Source: Sphingobacteriales bacterium (lineage in GTDB: Bacteria; Bacteroidota; Bacteroidia; Chitinophagales; Chitinophagaceae). Taken from it: 5,909 nucleotides of DNA. The stretch spans positions 1-5,909 of the forward strand of contig JAHEFC010000265.1 in the NCBI GenBank assembly GCA_024640385.1, written 5' to 3'. Of this stretch, positions 1 to 5,785 are shown one piece after another. The stretch's first letter is position 1. Each line of letters opens with the position of its first letter. Under the pieces are notes generated by a model. That model did not search any database and had not been told where the DNA came from. It saw nothing but the letters and a program-made list of their open reading frames with translations. The translations under genes and the position numbers were made by a program.

Positions 1-1
1 C

Positions 2-1327
2 CTGAAATACAGTGTTCTTGCCTTGGGCGATTCATCTTATCCATTGTTCTGTAAAACCGGGGAAGATGTAGATGAGCAATTACAGCGGCTTGGAGCAACA
101 AGAATTATTCCCGTGCAGAAATGTGATGTAGACTACGATCAACTTGCCACTGAATGGTTTCAACAGGTGTTTGAGAAGTTGAATTCCGAATTCCGGATTT
201 CGGATTCCGGATTAAATGGAAATAGTACGGAATCCGCAATCCGGAATCCGGAATTGAAAAAGCACGTCAAAAAACACTTCGAAGGAATCATCACCCGGTC
301 TGTGAATCTGAACGACAGGGGATCGACACGACGTACCTGGCATATCGAGATCAGAACGGAGGAGGATATGGATTATGAAGCGGGGGATTCTATTGCCATC
401 ATTCCCTCCAACAGACCTGAGGTGGTAGAAAAGATCCTGGCACTGGCCAAAGTTGATGCTGAACAGCAGGTAGTGTTGGCAAAAGCAGAAGGCAGTATCA
501 GGGAACTGCTGGCGAATAAATTGAATATTTGTTACCTGCTGGGTAATACTGTAAAAAAATATGCTGCCCTGACAGGGCATGAGATCCCGGACATGAGAAT
601 GGACCTGGTAGACTTGTTGAAAATCTACCCGTTGAATGGATCTGTTCATTTTTCAGAAGTGCTGGCATTGCTGCATCCCATCGCTCCAAGATTATATTCA
701 GTGTCATCTTCCGTTAAAGCGGAACCCCGGGAAGTGCATATCACGGTCGGGCATAACCGCTTTATGAAAGAGGATGAGCAGCATTATGGATTGTGCAGCA
801 GCTTTCTCGGCGATCTGCCTGTGGACAGCCGGATCAGCTTTTACATTCATCGAAACCGATCATTCAAATTGCCTGCAGCAGAAAAAGATATTATCATGGT
901 AGGTCCCGGCACTGGTATAGCACCGTTCCGGTCATTTCTCCAGGAGCGTGATCTGGAAGGGGCCCAAGGAAAGAACTGGTTATTTTTCGGGGAGAGGAAT
1001 TTTGTTTCAGATTTTTTCTATCAGACCGAAATTCAGCAATATCATGCTACTGGATTATTACAGCGTGTACACCTGGCTTTTTCCAGGGACAGTGAGCAGA
1101 AATTGTATGTGCAGCACAGAATGGCTGAACATGGCAAGGAGCTTTTCAGTTGGCTGGAGCATGGCGCCCATTTCTATGTGAGCGGTTCGAAACAGCCTAT
1201 GGGCCAGGAAGTGGAAGAAACCTTGCTGAATATCATTTGTGATCATGGAGGCAGAAACGAAGCCGAGGCAAAAGCATACCTGGAGAACCTGAAGAAAGAA
1301 GGCCGTTACCAAAAAGACGTGTATTGA
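2..1327 (+). CDS. cysJ: NADPH-sulfite reductase flavoprotein (alpha) subunit, 5'-truncated by the window edge
   Basis: Diflavin reductase that carries electrons from NADPH via FAD and FMN to the CysI hemoprotein, in the cytoplasm. The frame is open from base 2, so the true start lies upstream; 441 residues are visible against about 600 in E. coli CysJ, and most of the FMN flavodoxin domain is missing. Visible in order (residue 1 at base 2): the end of the flavodoxin domain with GDSSYPLFC near residue 9; a linker at about 61-85 made from a palindromic repeat; the FAD-binding domain with RLYSVSSS at about 230 and a GLCSSFL segment; the NADPH-binding domain with GPGTGIAPFRSF from 301, NWLFFGERNF, and YVSGS at 392-396; and the typical C-terminus YQKDVY (E. 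coli ends YQRDVY). The usual CGD-type cysteine is Ser394 here. The stop is 2 nt before the cysI ATG, so the two are very likely co-transcribed. Confidence 0.95.
   Translation: MKYSVLALGDSSYPLFCKTGEDVDEQLQRLGATRIIPVQKCDVDYDQLATEWFQQVFEKLNSEFRISDSGLNGNSTESAIRNPELKKHVKKHFEGIITRSVNLNDRGSTRRTWHIEIRTEEDMDYEAGDSIAIIPSNRPEVVEKILALAKVDAEQQVVLAKAEGSIRELLANKLNICYLLGNTVKKYAALTGHEIPDMRMDLVDLLKIYPLNGSVHFSEVLALLHPIAPRLYSVSSSVKAEPREVHITVGHNRFMKEDEQHYGLCSSFLGDLPVDSRISFYIHRNRSFKLPAAEKDIIMVGPGTGIAPFRSFLQERDLEGAQGKNWLFFGERNFVSDFFYQTEIQQYHATGLLQRVHLAFSRDSEQKLYVQHRMAEHGKELFSWLEHGAHFYVSGSKQPMGQEVEETLLNIICDHGGRNEAEAKAYLENLKKEGRYQKDVY
182..255. repeat. Near-perfect palindromic element inside cysJ, built of 7-bp words
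   Basis: Arms 182-209 and 228-255 are inverted copies matching at 26 of 28 positions (mismatches at pairs 189/248 and 200/237), around an 18-nt loop at 210-227. Each arm is itself a run of degenerate 7-8 bp direct repeats of the word ATTCCGG or its complement. The element is translated in frame as residues 61-85 of the visible CysJ, between the FMN and FAD domains, and contains no stop in that frame. Its exact ends and any target duplication cannot be fixed from one copy. As mRNA it would form a strong hairpin within the coding region. It resembles in behaviour, not in sequence, the Rickettsia palindromic elements that insert into genes. Confidence 0.85.
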
Positions 1328-1329
1328 TC

Positions 1330-2994
1330 ATGGCGGATAAATTAACACCAGTAGAAAGGATAAAAACGGCCAGCGATGGCCTGAGGGGAAGTCTTGCTGC
1401 AAGCCTGAAAGACGAACTCACGGGAGCCATTCGTGAAGACGATCAGGCCCTGATCAAGTTCCATGGCATGTATCAGCAGGACGACAGGGATCGCCGTGAG
1501 GAGCGCAGTGAGAAGAAACTGGAATGGCTGTATTCATTCATGATCAGGCTGAGGCTTCCGGGCGGGTTCATGACGGCGGAACAGTGGCTTGGTATGCATC
1601 ATATTGCCGGCGAACATTCTACCGGGGTGATCAAGATCACAACAAGGCAGACCATTCAGCTGCATGGCATCCTGAAATCACATATTAAACCAACTTTAAA
1701 GTCTTTCGATACCATAAAACTCGATTCCATTGCGGCCTGCGGCGATGTGAACAGGAATGTAACCTGCAGCGCAAATCCTTTAGAATCGAAAGTTCATCAG
1801 CAGGTTTTTGAATATGCCGGCAAGATCAGTGAGATGGCATTGCCCAAGACCAGGGCATATTATGAGATCTGGCTGGATAAAGAACCGTTGTTGAATAAAG
1901 AAGAAGAAATTGATCCGCTGTACCAGGACAGGTATCTGCCCAGAAAATTCAAGATCTCCATTGCCATTCCTCCAAATAATGATGTGGATGTATTCTCGAA
2001 CGATGTGGCATTGATCGCTATTGTAGAGAATGATGAGCTGAAGGGATTCAATATCGCTGCTGGCGGGGGGCTAGGCACAACCCATGGCAATAACTCAACT
2101 TATCCAAGGCTTGCTACTGTTTTGGGATTCTGTGATTCAGAAGAGAAAACGCTGAAAGCCATCTATGAGATCATGACCATCCAGCGGGATCACGGCGACC
2201 GTACAGACAGGAAACAGGCGAGGCTCAAATATACTATCGACAGGATGGGCGTTGATGATTTTAAAAAGGAACTGGAGACAAGATGCGGGTTCGCATTAGA
2301 GCCTGCACGTCCATATGAATTTACTGCTCGGAAAGACCATTTTGGCTGGGTGAAAGACGATCATGGCAATTGGTATTATACTGCTTTTGTTGAAACCGGG
2401 AGAGTAACTGACGACAGCAGGGCCGCATTTAAAAAGGCATTTTACGAGATCGCGTCAACCCGAAAAGTGAATTTCAGGTTCACTGCAAACCAGAATATCA
2501 TCATATCTGATGTCAGTGAAGAAGATAAGATATTCATTCATTCCATCCTTGAGAAATATGGTGTAGTGGCTGTTACTGAACTCAGTAGTGCTATAAGAAC
2601 CAATGCTGTGGCTTGTGTGGCTTTCAATACATGTCCGCTGGCGCTTGCAGAAGCACAACGGTATCTTCCTTCGCTGATCACTAAGATCGAATCCCTGCTT
2701 GCAAAATATGATATGTTGGAGGATCCCATATCTATCCGTATGACGGGTTGCCCTAACGGCTGCGGCCGGCCCACACTGGCCGAGATCGGATTGATCGGAA
2801 CAGCATACGGAAAGTATAATCTTCATCTGGGCGGCGACCGTTTGGGTCTGAGGTTGAACAGAAAGTATAAAGAGAACCTGGAAGAATCTGAGATTTTAAG
2901 TGAACTGGATTCACTTTTTGATGCTTATAGTAGGGAGAGGGTGAATGCCGAATCATTTGGTGATTATATTAACAGGAAAAATATTGTTGCCTGA
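1330..2994 (+). CDS. cysI: NADPH-sulfite reductase hemoprotein (beta) subunit
   Basis: Reduces sulfite to sulfide with six electrons at a coupled siroheme/4Fe-4S centre; cytoplasmic partner of CysJ. The product has 554 residues (E. coli CysI 570) and matches that family along its length: FHGMYQQDDRD near the N-terminus, RLRLPGG (Arg73/Arg75), NRNVTC (Arg142), LPRKFK (Lys206, Lys208), and the cluster cysteines CX5C (Cys429, Cys435) and CX3C in TGCPNGCGRP (Cys474, Cys478). These correspond to the siroheme-anion-binding Arg/Lys residues and the four cluster ligands of E. coli CysI. I chose ATG 1330 (MADKLTPVER); an in-frame TTG at 1324 would overlap the cysJ stop and add only two residues. No clear Shine-Dalgarno precedes it. 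The TGA overlaps the next ATG (TGATG at 2992-2996), suggesting translational coupling. All expected cofactor ligands are present, so it should be active. Confidence 0.97.
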   Translation: MADKLTPVERIKTASDGLRGSLAASLKDELTGAIREDDQALIKFHGMYQQDDRDRREERSEKKLEWLYSFMIRLRLPGGFMTAEQWLGMHHIAGEHSTGVIKITTRQTIQLHGILKSHIKPTLKSFDTIKLDSIAACGDVNRNVTCSANPLESKVHQQVFEYAGKISEMALPKTRAYYEIWLDKEPLLNKEEEIDPLYQDRYLPRKFKISIAIPPNNDVDVFSNDVALIAIVENDELKGFNIAAGGGLGTTHGNNSTYPRLATVLGFCDSEEKTLKAIYEIMTIQRDHGDRTDRKQARLKYTIDRMGVDDFKKELETRCGFALEPARPYEFTARKDHFGWVKDDHGNWYYTAFVETGRVTDDSRAAFKKAFYEIASTRKVNFRFTANQNIIISDVSEEDKIFIHSILEKYGVVAVTELSSAIRTNAVACVAFNTCPLALAEAQRYLPSLITKIESLLAKYDMLEDPISIRMTGCPNGCGRPTLAEIGLIGTAYGKYNLHLGGDRLGLRLNRKYKENLEESEILSELDSLFDAYSRERVNAESFGDYINRKNIVA

Positions 2995-4484
2995 TGGAGG
3001 ATACCGTGGTTACCATAAAAAATCCTCTTTACCCGGTGTTTCTCAAACTGGAGAACATGAAACTGCTCCTGATCGGAGCCGGTAATATCGGGCTGGAGAA
3101 GCTGCAATCTTTGCTGGCCAACAGTCCTGCTACCCATATCACTATTGTTTCGATTACCGTATCTGAAAAACTGCGCGAATTTGCAGCCGGTTACGAAAAT
3201 GTAACGATCCATGAAAAGGCATTCGAGGAATCTGACCTGGAGGGCAGGGATATTGTAATTGCGGCTACAGGTGACCGTGAGGTGAACGAAGTGATCAGGT
3301 TGTTGTGCAAAGAGAGAAAAATACTGGTTAACGTGGCAGATACGCCTGACCTCTGTGACTTCTACCTGGGGAGCATTGTACAAAAGGGCAACCTGAAGAT
3401 CGCCATCTCCACCAACGGGAAATCACCGACGGCAGCAAAAAGGATCAAGGAAGTGCTTAATCATGCACTGCCTCCTGAGATCGATGATACGCTGGAAAAC
3501 CTTCACAAATTAAGGCAACAGCTCAATGGCGACTTTTCCCATAAAGTAAAAACCCTGAATGAGATCACCAGTGTACTGGTGACTAAGGGTCACAAGCCTG
3601 CCCGCGAAGACAAATGGAAAAAACTTGCTACCAGGTCATTGATCATATTTGGTGTGATGTTGCTGGGGCATTTCATCTTCTCTTACATTCCTTTGCGCGA
3701 AATGGCAGATGGAACTGTGGATCTGTTCAAAGAACTTGACCCTTCTATCCACTGGATGTTGTTGGCGGGATTCCTGGCTCAGATGGTTGATGGTGCATTA
3801 GGGATGGGCTATGGCGTAACCAGTGCAACTATTTTATTGTCAGTTGGCGTGAATCCTGCGGCGATAAGTGGAAGTATACATACAGCTGAAATGTTTGCCA
3901 GTGGCGCATCGGGGTACAGTCATTATAAGTTCGGCAATGTGAATAAGAAGATGTTCAAGGCGCTGCTTATTCCGGGAGTTTTAGGAGCGATCGGGGGCGC
4001 GGTTTTGCTGGTTTATTTGGGGGATAAGCATGCGGACTATATCAGGCCTGCAATGGCGGCATATACCATGTTCCTCGGGATCAGGATCTTTGCCAATGCA
4101 TTCAGAAAACCACGGGTTCAGAAAAAATTCAGACACTACGGTTGGCTTGCCGGGGCAGGTGGATTTCTTGATTCATTTGGCGGAGGAGGATGGGGACCCA
4201 TAGTTACCACCACTCTGATCACTAAAGGACGTACACCTAAATATGTTATCGGTTCAGTAAGTCTTACTGAATTCTTTGTCACCCTGGCCAGTGCGTTCAC
4301 ATTTTTTACGCTGCTTGGACTTAGTCATTGGCAAACTATTCTTGCTCTTATCATAGGAGGATTGATTGCAGCTCCGATTGCGGCAAGATTAGCCGGAAAA
4401 CTGCCGCGAAAGACTTCTTTCATACTTTTGGGTATACTTGTAATGATCTGGAGTCTTAGGATCCTGGTCAAGGTGTTATTCTGA
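2994..4484 (+). CDS. Fusion of precorrin-2 dehydrogenase/sirohydrochlorin ferrochelatase (CysG-B/Met8p-like) with a TSUP (TauE/SafE) permease
   Basis: A 496-residue two-domain protein. Residues about 12-205 look like the siroheme-forming half of CysG: an NAD-binding GAGNIG (28-33), NVADTPDLCDF with Asp116 at the place of the catalytic Asp of CysG/Met8p, STNGKSPTAAKR (139-150), then a helical region to about 200. It should oxidise precorrin-2 and insert iron to make siroheme, the CysI cofactor. There is no uroporphyrinogen methyltransferase domain. Residues about 212-496 are a polytopic membrane protein of the TSUP type, with roughly 8-9 hydrophobic segments and two related motifs, VDGALGMGYG (265-274) and LDSFGGGGWGP (392-402), reflecting the family's internal duplication. 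Such permeases move sulfite, sulfate, sulfonates or other anions. Lys/Arg at 207-214 before the first segment suggest the enzyme domain faces the cytoplasm. ATG 2994 overlaps the cysI stop; GTG 3006, 5 nt after GGAGG, is an alternative start. Substrate and direction of transport are unknown. Confidence 0.9.
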   Translation: MEDTVVTIKNPLYPVFLKLENMKLLLIGAGNIGLEKLQSLLANSPATHITIVSITVSEKLREFAAGYENVTIHEKAFEESDLEGRDIVIAATGDREVNEVIRLLCKERKILVNVADTPDLCDFYLGSIVQKGNLKIAISTNGKSPTAAKRIKEVLNHALPPEIDDTLENLHKLRQQLNGDFSHKVKTLNEITSVLVTKGHKPAREDKWKKLATRSLIIFGVMLLGHFIFSYIPLREMADGTVDLFKELDPSIHWMLLAGFLAQMVDGALGMGYGVTSATILLSVGVNPAAISGSIHTAEMFASGASGYSHYKFGNVNKKMFKALLIPGVLGAIGGAVLLVYLGDKHADYIRPAMAAYTMFLGIRIFANAFRKPRVQKKFRHYGWLAGAGGFLDSFGGGGWGPIVTTTLITKGRTPKYVIGSVSLTEFFVTLASAFTFFTLLGLSHWQTILALIIGGLIAAPIAARLAGKLPRKTSFILLGILVMIWSLRILVKVLF

Positions 4485-4486
4485 GT

Positions 4487-5229
4487 ATGAAGAAATTCAT
4501 TGTAATCTTTGTTTTTTCAGTTTCATTATCGCTGCGGCTTTATGCCCAGCAGGAGAAGGTCTACCAGCACTATGAACAGTTCTGGTTCCAGTATTTCAAC
4601 CAGACCAGGATCTCTGACAAATGGGGCCTGTGGTTTGATGCAGGCTACAGGACCAGGGATAATTTTACCCGTGGCACGTCAACTCTACTGGCACGTATAG
4701 GTGCTATTTACTATCTCGATAAGAACACCAGGCTGATGGGCGGATATGCTTTTTTAATGCCTATCCATTGGAGGCAGGTATTGATATTGCACAACCAGAA
4801 CATAGATTGTGGCAGCAGGTTCAGTTCCAGAAAGAATACCAGAAGTTCACCTTAACCAATACCATCCGTTTTGAACAGCGATGGAGGCAAAAGATCATCG
4901 CTCCTGACAGGCTCGACAATGAATTTAATTTCAACTACAGGTTAAGGTTTGGGATAAATCTGCAATATCCGCTGCGACATAAAAAACTTGAAAAAGGAGA
5001 TCTCAGCCTGGTCGCAGGGGATGAAGTGATGCTGAACTTCGGCAAACAGATCGTTTATAATTACCTTGACCAGAACCGGATCTGGGCCGGCATGAGGTAT
5101 TATTTTAGCCGGAGCAATAATCTTACAGTAGCGTATATGAATATCTACAATCAAACCGCAGTGCCGGAATTGTACAGGATCTTTAACACGGTCAGGGTCT
5201 CTTATTTTCATAATATTGACCTGAGATAA
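4487..5229 (+). pseudogene. DUF2490-type outer-membrane beta-barrel protein, split by a frame change at a T6 tract
   Basis: Read through one frame change, this is a protein of about 247 residues. It begins with a Sec signal peptide (MKKFIVIFVFSV..., likely cleaved after YA at residue 20, before QQ) and continues with aromatic, alternating strands typical of a small outer-membrane barrel. Segments such as EQFWFQYFNQ, SDKWGLWFDAGYRTRDNF, IAQPEHRLWQQ and the end VSYFHNIDLR fit my recollection of DUF2490 in Bacteroidota. The first frame runs from ATG 4487 and would stop at 4855 after 122 residues, with a non-family tail from about residue 90. The family-like sequence continues in the -1 frame to 5229. 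The break is at T6 (4750-4755): a seventh T would give GYAFFNAYP and one continuous frame. It starts 2 nt after the fusion gene, so it probably belongs to the sulfite operon. Possible causes are a one-base deletion, a read error or ribosomal slippage. Function unknown. Confidence 0.78.
4750..4756 (+). other. Frame-change site: T TTT TTA heptamer in the DUF2490-type gene
   Basis: In the reading frame from ATG 4487 the bases split as T|TTT|TTA, the X XXY YYZ form of a -1 slippery site. A -1 slip here leads into AAT GCC TAT and the family-like downstream frame. A small bulged hairpin follows (GCCT/CC at 4759-4766 with GG/AGGC at 4770-4775), only 2 nt downstream, which is closer than usual for a stimulator, and no strong upstream Shine-Dalgarno-like stimulator is seen. 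Loss of one T from an original T7 explains the data equally well or better. Confidence 0.4.
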
Positions 5230-5230
5230 G

Positions 5231-5314
5231 AGAGTCAGAGAGTCGGAGAGGCAGAGAGGAAGAGGTAATGAATGAGAATTCTACCTCTCCGTCCCTCAGC
5301 CTCTCCGACTCTCT
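5231..5314. repeat. Intergenic palindrome built of 8-bp AGAGnCnG-like tandem words
   Basis: The left arm is four degenerate 8-bp units at 5231-5262 (AGAGTCAG, AGAGTCGG, AGAGGCAG, AGAGGAAG); the right arm at 5281-5312 is four units of the complementary word. The outer part, 5237-5252 with 5299-5314, is a perfect 16-bp inverted repeat, and GAGGTA (5262-5267) pairs with TACCTC (5282-5287) around a 14-nt loop, so the whole can fold into a long imperfect hairpin. It begins one base after the DUF2490 stop. No T-run follows the stem, so it is not a standard intrinsic terminator, though it might slow transcription or protect the 3' end of the upstream mRNA. It also resembles a dispersed repeat of the kind seen within cysJ. 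Confidence 0.8.
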
Positions 5315-5315
5315 A

Positions 5316-5345
5316 TTTCAGGTTGACACGAATTTCTTAGATTTG
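5316..5345 (+). promoter_or_regulatory. Putative Bacteroidota-type promoter of the OsmC-family gene
   Basis: TAGATTTG at 5338-5345 is an exact match to the Bacteroidota -7 element TAnnTTTG. Eighteen bases upstream lies TTTC (5316-5319), a three-of-four match to the TTTG -33 element. The spacing would put the transcription start at or within a few bases of ATG 5350, implying a very short or absent leader. A chance match is possible in this AT-rich stretch, but it is placed right after the hairpin and before a new gene, where a promoter is expected. Confidence 0.4.
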
Positions 5346-5349
5346 CATT

Positions 5350-5784
5350 ATGGCATTATTACAGGCAAAACTTACGCATCCTGACTATGGTTTTACCATT
5401 ACAGACGCTAAGGGTCATACCATGAAGATCGATATCCCCGCTGACCAGGGCGGGCATGGTGACGGACTCCGGCCGATGCAAACCGTGCTTGCCGCATTAT
5501 GCGGTTGCAGTGCGGTAGACGTGATCAGTATTCTTAAAAAACAGCGGCAAACCCTGTCTGACCTGGTCATTAAAGTTGACGGAGAAAGGCAGAAAGGTGT
5601 AGAACCCTCGCTATGGGAAAAAGTACATTTATTGTTCCAGATCACCGGCGATGTGGAGCCCGGTAAAGCCTCCCGTGCCGTTCAGCTTTCCATGGAAAAA
5701 TACTGTTCAGTGGCAGAAACACTTCGCAGGGCAGGCGCCACCCTTACCTGGGAAGTGATGGTTAACGAAACCGTGGTAACCTGA
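5350..5784 (+). CDS. OsmC/Ohr-family protein (YhfA-like)
   Basis: A 144-residue protein of the OsmC superfamily, small cytoplasmic dimers in which many members use a cysteine pair to reduce organic hydroperoxides with dithiols. The two family cysteines are visible: Cys53 in LAALCGCSAVDVISIL and Cys119 in MEKYCSVAETL, with an extra Cys51. The order of an N-terminal strand region, central Cys helix, GERQ strand and C-terminal YCSV helix is that of the YhfA-like branch, whose substrate is not settled. The length is normal. ATG 5350 is preferred because family similarity begins at once (MALLQAKL); no Shine-Dalgarno is seen, which fits a near-leaderless message. The next gene starts 1 nt after its stop, so the two are probably co-transcribed and it may have a role in sulfur or thiol metabolism; that role is inferred from context only. 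Confidence 0.9.
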   Translation: MALLQAKLTHPDYGFTITDAKGHTMKIDIPADQGGHGDGLRPMQTVLAALCGCSAVDVISILKKQRQTLSDLVIKVDGERQKGVEPSLWEKVHLLFQITGDVEPGKASRAVQLSMEKYCSVAETLRRAGATLTWEVMVNETVVT

Positions 5785-5785
5785 T

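Noticed and set aside
212..649. Minus-strand open frame of 145 codons opposite cysJ
   Set aside because: It lies wholly opposite a well-supported conserved gene, has no recognisable domain, and its open state is partly due to the palindromic repeat being open on both strands.
1324..1329. TTG start for cysI at 1324
   Set aside because: It adds two non-conserved residues and overlaps the cysJ stop; ATG 1330 is a better start with family-like N-terminal sequence.
2964..3383. Minus-strand open frame of 139 codons opposite the start of the fusion gene
   Set aside because: It is a shadow of the conserved siroheme-synthase domain, with no recognisable protein features.
4768..5229. Separate gene starting at ATG 4768
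   Set aside because: It begins mid-domain without a signal peptide or ribosome site, and its sequence continues the DUF2490-type protein begun at 4487.
5237..5314. Standard rho-independent terminator
   Set aside because: The stem is far longer than usual, the loop is 14 nt, and the bases after it (CTATTTCAGG from 5313) hold no T-run; described as a repeat instead.
5323..5351. TTGACA (5323-5328), 17-nt spacer, CATTAT (5346-5351), resembling a sigma70 promoter
   Set aside because: The -10 would overlap the ATG of the OsmC-family gene and transcription would begin inside the conserved N-terminus; Bacteroidota primary sigma factors do not use this consensus.
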